NCBI RefSeq assembly: GCF_003946445.1
Contig: NZ_RHOF01000003.1
Coordinates: 1-64,000 of the forward strand
Direction: 5' to 3'
Source of the DNA: Loigolactobacillus jiayinensis
GTDB lineage: Bacteria > Bacillota > Bacilli > Lactobacillales > Lactobacillaceae
DNA length: 64,000 bases
Each line of letters begins with the position of its first letter. The first letter of the stretch is position 1. Positions 41,090 to 50,874 of the stretch are shown here, in pieces. A program made the position numbers and the translations under genes. Under the pieces are notes generated by a model. That model was not told the DNA's origin. It saw only the letters and a list, made by a program, of their open reading frames with translations, and did not search any database.

Positions 41090-42385
41090 TTACCGATTAT
41101 CAAATTCATCGTTCACCGCGTTATTCCCCTGCTGCACGTCAACGGTCACATGATCGAATTGTAAATTATCGATGGCTTCAATATGACCAAATTCCTTAGC
41201 GGCAATTTTAACATTACTGAAGGTTATATTGGCCATAGGTTTATCCGGAAAGGCCTTTAAATCAAAAGCGCGCGCCGGTAAACTGTAGTCTTTGGCCAAT
41301 GTAGCAGTAACGTTTTTGACCGTAATATTGCTAACTTTAGTCTTCTTCTGATTTTCTGGAATTTGTTCCGCAACTGCTAGCCAAAAATCAGGAATCTCTT
41401 TTTTGCCGTTAAGCACCTTGCGATTATATTCGTTATGCCAACTCATTAGCCATGAAAATGGGAACTGAACGTTATTCATAGTGAGATTTTCAACGCGAAT
41501 ATTGTCGACAAAACCACCCCGGTCCTGCGATGATTTCATGCGGAAACCGCAATCTGAGTTGTCAAAACTAATATCGTGAATGTAAACGTCACGGACGCCA
41601 GCAGAGACTTCACTGCCGATAACAACGCCGTAACCGGAGTAGATTTGGCAGTGATCGATTTCAATATGCTCGGAAATTTTATTGACGCGCAAGCCATCGC
41701 CATCGCGACCAGACTTGATCACAATACAATCGTCGCCACAAGCTAACTGACAATTATGCACGCGCACATTTGTTGAAGAGTCGATATCAATGCCGTCTGT
41801 GCTAGGACCATAATTTTGGCAAACACGGATGTTATGCACATCGACGTGATCAGAATAAGTGAGCTGTAGATTCCAAAAGCCAGAATACTGCAGTGTGACA
41901 TCACTAACGGCAATTTGTTGTGACTTGTAAACAAGGATTTCCCGTGGTCGTTTGATTTCATAGTCAGCAATCCAGCGGAGGTCATGTTCGTCGTACCATT
42001 TGCGTTTGCCGCTTTTTTTGTCTTCACCCCAATAAAGGTTCCACCAATGCGGACCTTGCCCATCAATAATACCAGGACCAGATATTTTCACGTCGTGACA
42101 TTCCAGTACGTTAAGGATTGCAGCAGGCCATTTCATTTCTACACCGGCCACCCGTGCGTCGATTTCTGGGTAGTCAGCAATGTCTTTACTCCCTAATAAT
42201 TGGGCACCAGATTTAAATTCCAACTGCAGCTCACTTTTCATAAAGATTGAGCCAACCAGATAAATGCCGGCCGGTAAAACAATTTTGTCACCAGCGGTCG
42301 CGGCATCAATTGTTTTTTGAATTGCAATCGTATCAAGAGTAACGCCATCGCCGACCGCACCATGATCTTTAATATTAAGTTCCAT
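41090..42385 (-). CDS. GH28 family glycosidase (polygalacturonase/rhamnogalacturonidase-like), intracellular
   Basis: 431 residues, SD AGGAG. A right-handed beta-helix of family 28 with VGDGVTLDTIAIQ near the N-terminus, GDD at 217-219 and RMKS at 282-285. The first motif reads STDG (usually NTDG) and the third reads GYG at 251-253 where polygalacturonases have GHG. There is no signal peptide, so it should act on imported oligosaccharides. Last gene of the rha unit; exact bond specificity unknown. Confidence 0.85.
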   Translation of the reverse strand: MELNIKDHGAVGDGVTLDTIAIQKTIDAATAGDKIVLPAGIYLVGSIFMKSELQLEFKSGAQLLGSKDIADYPEIDARVAGVEMKWPAAILNVLECHDVKISGPGIIDGQGPHWWNLYWGEDKKSGKRKWYDEHDLRWIADYEIKRPREILVYKSQQIAVSDVTLQYSGFWNLQLTYSDHVDVHNIRVCQNYGPSTDGIDIDSSTNVRVHNCQLACGDDCIVIKSGRDGDGLRVNKISEHIEIDHCQIYSGYGVVIGSEVSAGVRDVYIHDISFDNSDCGFRMKSSQDRGGFVDNIRVENLTMNNVQFPFSWLMSWHNEYNRKVLNGKKEIPDFWLAVAEQIPENQKKTKVSNITVKNVTATLAKDYSLPARAFDLKAFPDKPMANITFSNVKIAAKEFGHIEAIDNLQFDHVTVDVQQGNNAVNDEFDNR

Positions 42386-42406
42386 ACATACATCTCCTTA
42401 GCTGAA

Positions 42407-42420
42407 TGTATCCGTTTTCA
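42407..42420. promoter_or_regulatory. cre site before the GH28 gene
   Basis: TGTATCCGTTTTCA on the plus strand (TGAAAACGGATACA on minus) fits the CcpA consensus. It lies 22 bases before the GH28 start. Confidence 0.5.
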
Positions 42421-42423
42421 TTT

Positions 42424-42476
42424 TAAACACGCACAAAGGGACTGCAAGCAGCTTCCTGCTATTGGTCCCTAATCGT
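42424..42476 (-). promoter_or_regulatory. Intercistronic hairpin between rhaD and the GH28 gene
   Basis: Nested helices AACACG/CGTGTT, AGGGAC/GTCCCT and GCAG/CTGC. No T run follows on the minus strand, so it may be a processing or stability element rather than a full terminator. Confidence 0.5.
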
Positions 42477-42477
42477 G

Positions 42478-43314
42478 TTATGCGTTTACTTTATCTAAAG
42501 CTAAGAAACGTGGATTTGGCACAACGCCAAATGAATTAGCTAAATCGCGTAAATCATCATCAGTGATGCTTTGCAAAATCTTACCGCCTTGGGCTTGGAT
42601 CGTTGTGTAGATCATAGCTGCCTTTTCAACAGTTTCAATCAAACCAAACGTTTCATCCATTGAGTCGCCACAAGCAAAGATACCATGATGTGGCCACATA
42701 ACAACACGGAATTCAGCCATTTTAGCAGCAGTTGCAGCACCGATATCGTTGGTACCAGGTGTCATGTAAGGAATTACGCCTAAGCCTTCAGGGAAGACAA
42801 CTAAGGACTCTGCTTGCATCTTCCATAACAGCTTGCTTAAGCCCTTTTCATCCAATGGTTGGGTAAAGGATAAGCCAATTAAGTTAGTTGGATGACAATG
42901 CATAACAACACGTTGGTTATCGTCTTGCTTTAGGCGTTCAATATGTGTCATCAAATGAGATGGGAATTCACTAGTTGGTTGGCCACCATCATTGAAGCCC
43001 CAATATAGATCAACGCTACGGCCGTCTTTAGCAATGCGAACTAAACCAGCATCACGTTCTGGGTACTTGATAACGTTCTTGAAGTAACGGCCAGTACCAG
43101 TAACTAAGAAGTAATCACCAGCTAATGCTGTCGCATCAAATTCGATTGGAATGTTACGAATAACTTGTTTAACATCATCAAATTGAGCCAAATCTTCAGC
43201 ATCGATCCGCAGACTGACGTTACCACCATTACGTTCGTCCCAGCCATGTCCATACAACCGGTTAGTTAATTCACACATTTTTTCTACATAAACTGAATCA
43301 TTAAAATTTGCCAT
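42478..43314 (-). CDS. rhaD: Rhamnulose-1-phosphate aldolase
   Basis: 278 residues. Class II zinc aldolase of the AraD/RhaD type, with [15 protein letters not shown] (phosphate binding), VMHCHPTNL and MWPHHGIF supplying zinc His ligands. Splits L-rhamnulose-1-phosphate into dihydroxyacetone phosphate and L-lactaldehyde. Final step of the rhamnose route encoded by the upstream genes of the same unit. Confidence 0.95.
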   Translation of the reverse strand: MANFNDSVYVEKMCELTNRLYGHGWDERNGGNVSLRIDAEDLAQFDDVKQVIRNIPIEFDATALAGDYFLVTGTGRYFKNVIKYPERDAGLVRIAKDGRSVDLYWGFNDGGQPTSEFPSHLMTHIERLKQDDNQRVVMHCHPTNLIGLSFTQPLDEKGLSKLLWKMQAESLVVFPEGLGVIPYMTPGTNDIGAATAAKMAEFRVVMWPHHGIFACGDSMDETFGLIETVEKAAMIYTTIQAQGGKILQSITDDDLRDLANSFGVVPNPRFLALDKVNA

Positions 43315-43440
43315 TCTTTGTCGACTCCTCTTCTTTGCTTATACCTAAATTTAAAATAAAATCATTCTTGTGTGCTCATATTTGGTTAGATGGTGTCACG
43401 TTAACCATGACGACCACCATTTCAATCATTGTCGCTATTT

Positions 43441-44709
43441 TTAGCCTTCACGCTTGAATTGAACATTCTTTTCATAATCATGAATGTTGTTCAACCAGTC
43501 GTTACCAACTGGTACATTGTTGTCCAAGCAGAACTTGTCCCAAACAGCGCCAAATGGATAAGATTTCAATTCTTCTGTTTCTGCTAAACGTGTGGTGAAA
43601 TCAAAATTGAATTCAGCCTTACGCAATTGATCGATTGGTGCCAACATTGCTTGCAACAAGGCTTTTTGAGTTGCCCGTGCGCCAATAACCCAAGCAGCAA
43701 CCCGGTTGATCGTTGCATCGAAGAAATCAAGCCCAATGTTCGTCTTGCTTAATTCATTATCGCGAACCAATGAACGGGCGATGCGAACTAATGCTTCGTC
43801 AAAGATAACAACATGATCACTATCCCAACGAACTGGACGGGAAACATGCAACATCAAGCCTTTGCCAAATGGTAAGAAGGCTGAGAACTTGTCGGAAACA
43901 TCTTCAGTTGGATGCCAGTGTCCAGCGTCGATCGTCCATAACTTATTGCGGGTCAACGCATAGTTGTTATAGAACAAATGTGACCCAACTGTGTAAGATT
44001 CAATCCCAGTGCCGAATAATTTACCTTCGAAAGCTTCAATTGTGTTTTCTTCTGGTAATTCTTGTTTGATAATTTGGTCCAATGAATCAACTAAGCGTAA
44101 ACGTGGTGTTTCTTTGTCGATTGGATTGTCTTTGAAGCCATCTGGAATCCAGAAGTTGTTAACTGATTGTTGACCTAATTCTTTACCTAAATAGTTAGCA
44201 ATCAAGCGGCTACGTTTGCCATGTTCAATCCAAAAACTACGAACTTCTGGATCAGGACTAGCTAACGTGAAGTTGTTTTTAACCATTGGATGGGAGAAGA
44301 ATGTACCATTCATGTCCAGCCCAACGCCTTCTTGTTTCGCCCAATCAACCCAATACTTGAAGTCTTCTGGTTCGAGTTCATTTAAATCTTTTTTCTTATC
44401 AGTGACGGCATAAATTGCGTGGATCTGCACTTTATGTTGGCCAGGAATCAGTGATAAGGCTTCGTGTAAATCACCAGTTAATTCGTCAGGTGTCCGTGCA
44501 ATCCCAGGATAGTTACCGCTGACCCCAATCCCACCAGTTAATTCTTGGTTGGGGAATAAGAAACCATGAATATCGTCGCCTTGCCAGCAATGAACTGATA
44601 ATTTAATGGCCTTCAATTGTGCCATGACCTTTTCTGTATCAACCCCAATATCAGCGTAACGCTGTTTGGCGATTTCGTAAGCTTTTTCAACATTTTGTAC
44701 ATTTACCAT
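43441..44709 (-). CDS. rhaA: L-rhamnose isomerase
   Basis: 422 residues, SD AAGGAGG. Matches RhaA throughout: HCWQGDDIHGF near residue 40, the metal-ligand segments AGHWHPTED and GLDFFDATINRVAAWVIGARA. Converts L-rhamnose to L-rhamnulose; Mn2+-dependent in the family. A 14-bp inverted repeat closes the untranslated region just before its SD. Confidence 0.96.
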   Translation of the reverse strand: MVNVQNVEKAYEIAKQRYADIGVDTEKVMAQLKAIKLSVHCWQGDDIHGFLFPNQELTGGIGVSGNYPGIARTPDELTGDLHEALSLIPGQHKVQIHAIYAVTDKKKDLNELEPEDFKYWVDWAKQEGVGLDMNGTFFSHPMVKNNFTLASPDPEVRSFWIEHGKRSRLIANYLGKELGQQSVNNFWIPDGFKDNPIDKETPRLRLVDSLDQIIKQELPEENTIEAFEGKLFGTGIESYTVGSHLFYNNYALTRNKLWTIDAGHWHPTEDVSDKFSAFLPFGKGLMLHVSRPVRWDSDHVVIFDEALVRIARSLVRDNELSKTNIGLDFFDATINRVAAWVIGARATQKALLQAMLAPIDQLRKAEFNFDFTTRLAETEELKSYPFGAVWDKFCLDNNVPVGNDWLNNIHDYEKNVQFKREG

Positions 44710-44721
44710 TTATGTGTTCCT

Positions 44722-44813
44722 CCTTAAGCGTGTTTTAAAAGGTGTTCCTAGCCTAAATCAATAAATTAGCTGGGTTGGTGCCTATAAGCAGTTGCCTTCT
44801 AAAACACGTTTCT
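44722..44813 (-). promoter_or_regulatory. Long stem-loop between rhaM and rhaA
   Basis: CGTGTTTTAAAAGG (44722-44735) pairs with CCTTCTAAAACACG (44800-44813) over 14 bp with one wobble, enclosing about 64 bases that hold a GGTG/CACC-type inner helix. It ends a few bases before the rhaA SD. Role inferred: mRNA processing, stability or translation control. Confidence 0.5.
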
Positions 44814-44832
44814 ACTAGTTCAGTTGCCATTA

Positions 44833-45147
44833 TCAATCTAAGTGAAAAACCTCATCCAGATCCACTGTAACAGGGCTTTTATCTGGATTGGTATCCATCA
44901 ACGGTTCCATATACGCCCACCATTTTTTAGCGGCATCCGTTTTAGCAATCGCGTCATATTTCTCAACGTTATCGACTTCTAAGTAAGCGAACAACTGCCC
45001 AGTTTCCCGATTTAGAAAAATCGAATAGTTATGCGCGCCAGCTTCTTTTAATGCTTGACGCATTTCTGGAAATAAGTTGTTGTGGCGCTTTTGGTACTCG
45101 GCGTAGGCGTCGTGGTGCAAATACATAATTTGGCCGATTCGTTTCAA
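44833..45147 (-). CDS. rhaM: L-rhamnose mutarotase
   Basis: 104 residues, the usual length. RhaM signature residues: YLHHDAYAEYQKRHNNLFPE (His, Tyr) and KWWAYMEPLM near 71-80. Interconverts alpha and beta L-rhamnose. Its ATG overlaps the rhaB stop by 4 bases. Confidence 0.95.
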   Translation of the reverse strand: MKRIGQIMYLHHDAYAEYQKRHNNLFPEMRQALKEAGAHNYSIFLNRETGQLFAYLEVDNVEKYDAIAKTDAAKKWWAYMEPLMDTNPDKSPVTVDLDEVFHLD

Positions 45148-46616
45148 ATGGCAACTCCTCGATTCTGCTTTTGTAAGAAGGCTTGATAATTAGCCAAAAC
45201 AGCTTGGTACTTATCAGCTTCTGCGGTGAATTTTTTAATATTAAATGATGACTTGATCAATTGGCGGCCATGTTGAATGTTTTTGACGTCATGATTGGTG
45301 ATCATTTGGACTAAGATATTACCAACTGCCGTAGCTTCACTTGGGCCCGCTAACACGTTAACGTTAGCCAAAGTGCTAGTCATTTGGTTCATTAAGGCAA
45401 CATTAGAACCGCCACCAACAATATTCAGCGTATCGATTGGCTTCCCTAAAATTTGACCAAGCTTTTGCAATTCATTAGCGTAGAACAAGGACAAATTGCT
45501 ATAAATTGCCATCATCACTTGGCTCACCGTTTCCGGCACCACTTGACCAGTTTCACGACAATAATCTTGCAACTCAGTAATCATATTAGCTGGATTTTCA
45601 AAACGTTTGTCATTAACATCAATGAATTGCTGGAAGGGAACTTCTTTAGCGGCCATAGCGGCTAATTCAGCGAAGCTATAGCGATCATTGTATTCATGCT
45701 TAACGCGTTGACAGATCCACAAGCCCATGATGTTTTTCAAGAAGCGGTAGGTCCCGTACGCGCCCCATTCATTGGTATAATTCTCGGCAAATGCGGCCTG
45801 ACCATTTTCTGGTGTATTCAATTCTGCACCTAACAATGACCAAGTACCTGAGCTAAGAAAGGCCCAGTTTTTACCTTCACCTGGTGTGCCAAGCACCGCT
45901 GACGCCGTATCGTGGGTGGCAACAGTAATCACTTCCGTGTTGGGAATGTCGTACTGTAAATGCCACTTATAACGAATGTTGCCTAACACCGTACCGGCTT
46001 CGACCAACCGCGGAAACTGTTCAGCGTGTACATTGACTTCTTTTAGCAAATCTTGGTCAAACAGTCCTTCACGCAAATTCAACATTTGGGTGGTCGATGC
46101 GTTGGTCACTTCAGTAACTGCATTGCCGGTCAACACGTAACCAATATAATCAGGAATCATCATGATTTTATCGGTTTTCGCTAAGGCCGTTTTATCTTCC
46201 TTATACAGTTGGTATAAGGTATTAAAATCAAGGAATTGAATCCCAGTTTTTTCATAAATGTAGTCTTTGGGTAATGCACTGGTTAATTCCGCCACCGCTG
46301 TACTTGTGCGTTTATCGCGGTAACTGATCGGGTCATGAATTTTTTCACCATCCATACCAACTAGCACATAATCGACGGCCCAAGTATCAATGCCAAGTTT
46401 GACGTCATCGATACCCATTTGCTTAACCTTTTCTAAGCCAGTAAAAATTTCTTTCATTAAATGTTCAATATCCCAGCATTCGTGCTGATCTTTTTCGGCA
46501 AAACCGTTCGTGAACCGATGAATTTCCTGTAACACCAGTTTATCTTGCTTTAATTGGCCTAACATTAATCGTCCGCTAGAAGCGCCGATATCGACCGCGA
46601 CATAATTAGTTGCCAT
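45144..46616 (-). CDS. rhaB: Rhamnulokinase
   Basis: 490 residues from the ATG at 46616 (MATNYVAVDIGASSGR), SD GGGGG; the longer frame has no ribosome site. FGGY-family kinase with the N-terminal phosphate-binding DIGASSGRLMLG, LGIDTWAVDYVL and FLSSGTWSLLG. Phosphorylates L-rhamnulose. Coupled to rhaM by overlap. Confidence 0.95.
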   Translation of the reverse strand: MATNYVAVDIGASSGRLMLGQLKQDKLVLQEIHRFTNGFAEKDQHECWDIEHLMKEIFTGLEKVKQMGIDDVKLGIDTWAVDYVLVGMDGEKIHDPISYRDKRTSTAVAELTSALPKDYIYEKTGIQFLDFNTLYQLYKEDKTALAKTDKIMMIPDYIGYVLTGNAVTEVTNASTTQMLNLREGLFDQDLLKEVNVHAEQFPRLVEAGTVLGNIRYKWHLQYDIPNTEVITVATHDTASAVLGTPGEGKNWAFLSSGTWSLLGAELNTPENGQAAFAENYTNEWGAYGTYRFLKNIMGLWICQRVKHEYNDRYSFAELAAMAAKEVPFQQFIDVNDKRFENPANMITELQDYCRETGQVVPETVSQVMMAIYSNLSLFYANELQKLGQILGKPIDTLNIVGGGSNVALMNQMTSTLANVNVLAGPSEATAVGNILVQMITNHDVKNIQHGRQLIKSSFNIKKFTAEADKYQAVLANYQAFLQKQNRGVAI

Positions 46617-46647
46617 GTACACGCCCCCATTTCTATAAATGATTAAA

Positions 46648-47487
46648 TTATTTATATTCTGCCATTGCTTTAAAGCGTTCAATTGAACGCGTAAATTGTT
46701 CTTGTGGCGTTTCGTCTAAAATAACGTATGCCCCCGGCTGGGCCTGATCAATTAATTTAACCGCACCTTGTAAATCAGCAATTCCTTCACCAACTGGCAC
46801 CCCTTGAGGGCGACCATTTTCCATCACGAAATCCTTTAAGTGATAGGCGTAAATCTGATCACCGAACAAATCTAAGGCTTGCTTGATGGTTGCCACAATA
46901 TCAGTGGCTGCAGGTGTGGCTAAGTTGCCAGCATCTAAAATGATTTTTACATTGGGTGACGCCACTTCGTCAAGCATTTGCTTAGTGGTTGTGAGGTCAT
47001 GCAAGGGATGATTGACACCTGGTTCAATGCCGACCAGCACGCCTAATTTTTCAGCTTCAGCCGCCATTGCTTTAATTTGCTTGATTGCTAATGCGACAAC
47101 CTCTGGCTTGTAATTAGCTGGTGTTAAGTTAAAATCAGGATCCACGCTGCCGGTTTCAGTGCCAACCAGCACACCACCAAATGATGTGACGCGCGCTAGA
47201 TAGCGCTTGAACTGAGCCAGCGCTTGGGCACGTTGCTTCTCGTCTGGGTGAATAATATTGACGTAGCAACCTAGTACCGCAATTTGGACACCCTGCTGGG
47301 CAAAATCCCACTTAACTTGATTGGCTAAGCCAAAACTGACGTTGGCACCAGTCTGGGTTGTCTTTTGCAGCGACACTCGTGGTGCGAATTGAATAGAATT
47401 GAATCCGAGTTGTTTTAATTGTTTAGCTAAATTAGGCACATCATCGAATATTTGCACATCATGTGCGCGTAGTCCTAAATTCATCAT
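46648..47487 (-). CDS. Sugar phosphate isomerase/epimerase-like TIM barrel protein
   Basis: 279 residues from the ATG at 47487, SD GGAG 6 bases upstream. Xylose-isomerase-like TIM barrel with VLVGTETG, GVLVGIEPGVNHP, ILDAGNLATP and AYHLKDF supplying the metal-binding Glu/Asp/His set. First gene of the rhamnose unit, 31 bases before rhaB. The position suggests an auxiliary epimerase or isomerase for a sugar released from rhamnogalacturonan; the reaction is unknown. Confidence 0.82.
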   Translation of the reverse strand: MMNLGLRAHDVQIFDDVPNLAKQLKQLGFNSIQFAPRVSLQKTTQTGANVSFGLANQVKWDFAQQGVQIAVLGCYVNIIHPDEKQRAQALAQFKRYLARVTSFGGVLVGTETGSVDPDFNLTPANYKPEVVALAIKQIKAMAAEAEKLGVLVGIEPGVNHPLHDLTTTKQMLDEVASPNVKIILDAGNLATPAATDIVATIKQALDLFGDQIYAYHLKDFVMENGRPQGVPVGEGIADLQGAVKLIDQAQPGAYVILDETPQEQFTRSIERFKAMAEYK

Positions 47488-47553
47488 TAATCGCTCCATT
47501 AATCATTTTTTATTAGTCGGTTACAAAAGACAGCACTAATTTCTCTTGGTTAT

Positions 47554-47608
47554 CAGCAAACGTTTACAGTTATATTAAACCGCATTCATTAACTAATGCG
47601 CAATATGT
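47554..47608 (-). promoter_or_regulatory. Promoter module of the rhamnose unit (with cre)
   Basis: Minus strand: TTGCGC, 18 bases, TTTAAT, followed by TGTAAACGTTTGCT (cre-like, 47555-47568). The 55-base block aligns without gaps to the block before the GH105 gene (50943-50997), including AATGCG in the spacer. Upstream, 47609-47860 holds nothing recognisable. Confidence 0.55.
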
Positions 47609-47860
47609 TTTGTTTCTTAAAACTGTATTTGATTTACAGGTACTTAATTTAAGTGAAACCAAATCAATTGTTTATGGTTATATCTTAATTAGAATAGATG
47701 ATTATGCGCTTTATTTACATCAATCTTAACCTGGACTGGCCACTCAACATTTTCATAAACAAGTTCGAATTTTTAACAAATAGTTAGGTCAAGTTAAATA
47801 ATGAAACAGTTTTATTGTTCACCGATAAACAGGCTTGCTACAATTAAACATTAAACAAAA

Positions 47861-47897
47861 AAGCATGGCTACCGTTAAGTAGTCACGCTTTTTGTCA
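47861..47897 (-). terminator. Terminator of the GH105-transporter unit
   Basis: AAAGC.TG.CTAC pairs with GTAG.CA.GCTTT, followed by six T on the minus strand. Confidence 0.75.
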
Positions 47898-47904
47898 TCT
47901 GCTA

Positions 47905-48159
47905 TTAGCTCAAACGAATATTGTTCAAGCCTTCCGCCAACAATTTCATTGTCAAACTGTCGCCGTTAGCTTCGGCTGCATCAAACTGATGCTTTTCCAT
48001 ATGGTTGAATTTATCAGCCAAATAATAAGCCGTTAGGAAACGAGTCAACACCGCCTTGGATGCTTTTAAATCATCCTTTTCATCAGGACAATAACTATTA
48101 ACAACCGCGTAAGCAAACTTTTCGCAATCTAATTCTACTTCATCATGACTACTAGCCAT
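47905..48159 (-). CDS. Hypothetical 84-residue protein linked to the oligosaccharide transporter
   Basis: SD GGAG 9 bases before the ATG. Acidic, helical-looking, no signal peptide or membrane helix: opens MASSHDEVELDCEKFAYAVV and ends LAEGLNNIRLS. It lies 38 bases downstream of the GPH symporter gene and is closed by a terminator, so it is the last gene of that unit. Family not recognised. Confidence 0.65.
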   Translation of the reverse strand: MASSHDEVELDCEKFAYAVVNSYCPDEKDDLKASKAVLTRFLTAYYLADKFNHMEKHQFDAAEANGDSLTMKLLAEGLNNIRLS

Positions 48160-48197
48160 TTATCTCACTCCAATCTATCTGATATCAATAACTTGAA

Positions 48198-49649
48198 TTA
48201 ATTTTTCTCTAATTCTTCAGCACGACGTTCAGCTAATGAAGCATCAACAGCGTCGATCTTCTTTTTGCTCAATGGGTAGAAGAAAATCAAGGTCAACATG
48301 CCTAAGAACATACAGGCTGCAGGAATCAAGTTACCAATAGCATAGATCCGATTAACAACTTGTGGCGTTTGTACTGCACCACCACTAGTTGAAGAAATAT
48401 AACCAATTGCAGTTAACATGAAACCACCAATGAAACCACCAACGGCTTGGGCAACTTTACGTGCAAATGAGTTAACACCATAAACGGTACCGTCTTCACG
48501 ATAACCAGTTAAATATTGATGATAATCAATAACATCGGTGATAAATGCCCAAACCATCAAGTTAAACATACCTGAACCAATTGTTGCTAAGAACAATAGA
48601 ACCAAGTAAACCCATGGATTAGTTAAATGCAAGAAGTACATGATCAAGTACATTGCGGTCCCAAAAGCCAAGCAGACAATACTGGCTTCTTTTTTACCAA
48701 AAGCTGAAATCAACTTAGTGGCAAATGGGGCTAATACAATAACGGTCCCGTAAGTGAACAGCAAGGCAATGGACAATGCCGTACTGTTTTTGAAGTAATC
48801 AGTGAACAAGTAAGTTGCTAACGTCCCAGACAAGTTTTGGTTGATAACTAAGAAGAAATCAGCGAAAACCAAGGCCATTAAGGCTTTATTAGTAAACAAG
48901 CCTTTAAGTAAATGACCAACAGAAACTTTTTCAGTCTTTTCAACTTGAACCCGTTCAGTCGTCATCTTATAGATAACTAAGTAGCAGGCAAAGGCAATAA
49001 CCGCACACATAATTGAAACCATGAAGAAACGTGAAGCAGAAACGGTCTTTTGGCCATTAGATGCCGTTTGATATACTAACAAAGGAATAACAAAACCTGT
49101 TGTAGCACCACCAATGGCAGAACCAACTGAACGTGAAGTTGATAATGACGCACGATGATCAGGGTTATCACTAATAGCGGATGCCATTGAACCATAAGGA
49201 ATGTTGATACATGAATTCAAGATCCCATAAACTAAATAAGTGATAAAGACATAGATAACCCGACCAGTCATTGACCAATCTTTAACGAATGGTAAGAACA
49301 AAATAACTGTGATCATACAGAATGGATATTTCACCCAACGAATCCAAGGACGAAAACGACCGTTCTTGGTTAATGGGGTAATATCAGCGAGACGACCGAC
49401 AGTAACATCGGCAAAGGCATCAATAAACCGTGCCGTTAAGAACAAGATACCAACTGTTGCACCAGAGATACCTAATGCATTCGTATAATAAATTGTTAAG
49501 AAACTGTTAACCAAACCTAGGATAAAACAGTTCCCTAAATCACCAAAGGCATAACCAACCTTATCCCGCCAATCAAAGGGATGAGCATTGGTTTTGACCA
49601 TTTTCAGACCGGCAGCTGCTTGGGCTGGTGTATCTGTTGAATCTTTCAT
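48198..49649 (-). CDS. GPH-family sugar:cation symporter (probable rhamnogalacturonide transporter)
   Basis: 483 residues, SD AAGGAGAG. Twelve membrane segments with MelB-like motifs: GYAFGDLGNCF near the N-terminus, ARFIDAFADVTVGRLAD (cation-site Asp residues) and WAFITDVIDYHQYLTG. Takes up glycosides with Na+ or H+. Located between GH105 and a small hypothetical gene, so the likely cargo is an unsaturated rhamnogalacturonan disaccharide or oligosaccharide. Confidence 0.88.
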   Translation of the reverse strand: MKDSTDTPAQAAAGLKMVKTNAHPFDWRDKVGYAFGDLGNCFILGLVNSFLTIYYTNALGISGATVGILFLTARFIDAFADVTVGRLADITPLTKNGRFRPWIRWVKYPFCMITVILFLPFVKDWSMTGRVIYVFITYLVYGILNSCINIPYGSMASAISDNPDHRASLSTSRSVGSAIGGATTGFVIPLLVYQTASNGQKTVSASRFFMVSIMCAVIAFACYLVIYKMTTERVQVEKTEKVSVGHLLKGLFTNKALMALVFADFFLVINQNLSGTLATYLFTDYFKNSTALSIALLFTYGTVIVLAPFATKLISAFGKKEASIVCLAFGTAMYLIMYFLHLTNPWVYLVLLFLATIGSGMFNLMVWAFITDVIDYHQYLTGYREDGTVYGVNSFARKVAQAVGGFIGGFMLTAIGYISSTSGGAVQTPQVVNRIYAIGNLIPAACMFLGMLTLIFFYPLSKKKIDAVDASLAERRAEELEKN

Positions 49650-49767
49650 AAGTTCTACTCTCCTTATATTTCATCTTAGTCGTACACGTACAAGTCAAAA
49701 ATCGAAAAATATTATAATGTCAGGTTACCGGCGCCATTACAGCACCACCTGTAGCGTGTATTTCAGA

Positions 49768-50874
49768 TTAATAAAATTCTTTCAAATATTCAATCAAAGC
49801 TAACGTTGCCATTGATTGACCATAAGGCATAATATCAATCGGCACATGCTTGTAGAAATCTCTATCTTTACCCATTGGTGTCCCACCAGAAACATGGGCT
49901 AATCCGCCTTTATCGTCAATATTAGCTAATAAAGCTTTGACAGCTTTCATGGCCATTTCACGATATTCATCACCAACATAGTGTTCATGTACCGCTTTCA
50001 ACGCACCATAAGCAAAACCAGCAGTTGCTGAAGCTTCAACGTAAGAACTTGGATCATCAATCAAAGTATGCCAAAGACCACTATCATCTTGGTATTTCTT
50101 CAAGGCATCAAGTTGATACTTAAAGCTAGTCAGTAAGAACTTCTGGAAGCCATCGTTTTCTGGTAAGTCGAGTAAATCTAAGAATTCAGGAATTACAATA
50201 GTCACCCAAGAATTACCGCGGCCCCAGAAGGCTGCACCAAAGTTATTTTTGTCATTGAAAGTCCAGCCGTGGAACCAAAGGCCAGTGTGACGATCTTGTA
50301 AAAATTGAATGTGTAACAAGAATTGTTCCTTAGCGGTTTCAATGTAATCCTGATTGCCAAAGACTTTACCTAATTTAGTCAAGGTCAAGACACTCATCAT
50401 TAACGTGTCGTCCCACATTTCATTAGGATTCAAATCACCATAAGTGACATGCTGGAAACCACCCAGCTCAGTCCGTGGTAATTCATAATACAACCAGTCT
50501 GCCCATGAATGTAGGTAAGGCAAGTAAGCTTTGTTGCCAGTCTCTTCATACAAGTATGCCAACGTTAACATTTGGACCATTGTGTTAATGTTTTTCTCAA
50601 CTGGCGTCTTGCGGAACAAATGATCGTCGTACCACTTAACGATACGATCAAGAACTTCCTGCTTACGAGTCATCTGGTAATACTTCATCATCCCATATAA
50701 ACCGATACCAGAAGTCCATTCCCAGAAGTCAAAACTCTTGTTATCGATAATGGAACCATCCGCAACTTTAACCGCCGACTTACCTGTCGGATCGCTTAAG
50801 TTAACCAGATTGTGAATTAATAGATCAATTGTACCTGTCAATTCATCTCTTGAGATTGTACCTTCTTTTTGCAC
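49768..50874 (-). CDS. GH105 unsaturated rhamnogalacturonyl hydrolase
   Basis: 368 residues from a GTG at 50874, with GGAGG 7 bases upstream; an ATG six codons earlier overlaps the SD. Alpha6/alpha6 barrel of the YteR/YesR type. The general acid/base Asp is in NEMWDDTLMM and the active-site His in WFHGWTF; WGRGNSW follows. No signal peptide, so cytoplasmic. Removes the unsaturated galacturonate from rhamnogalacturonan lyase products, releasing rhamnose-ended sugars for the rha genes. Confidence 0.92.
   Translation of the reverse strand: MQKEGTISRDELTGTIDLLIHNLVNLSDPTGKSAVKVADGSIIDNKSFDFWEWTSGIGLYGMMKYYQMTRKQEVLDRIVKWYDDHLFRKTPVEKNINTMVQMLTLAYLYEETGNKAYLPYLHSWADWLYYELPRTELGGFQHVTYGDLNPNEMWDDTLMMSVLTLTKLGKVFGNQDYIETAKEQFLLHIQFLQDRHTGLWFHGWTFNDKNNFGAAFWGRGNSWVTIVIPEFLDLLDLPENDGFQKFLLTSFKYQLDALKKYQDDSGLWHTLIDDPSSYVEASATAGFAYGALKAVHEHYVGDEYREMAMKAVKALLANIDDKGGLAHVSGGTPMGKDRDFYKHVPIDIMPYGQSMATLALIEYLKEFY

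Noticed and set aside
47690-47790. A short minus-strand frame that looks like a protein C-terminus (ending KIDVNKAHNHLF)
   Set aside because: Only about 27 codons with no start and no known homologue; too weak to call a gene remnant.
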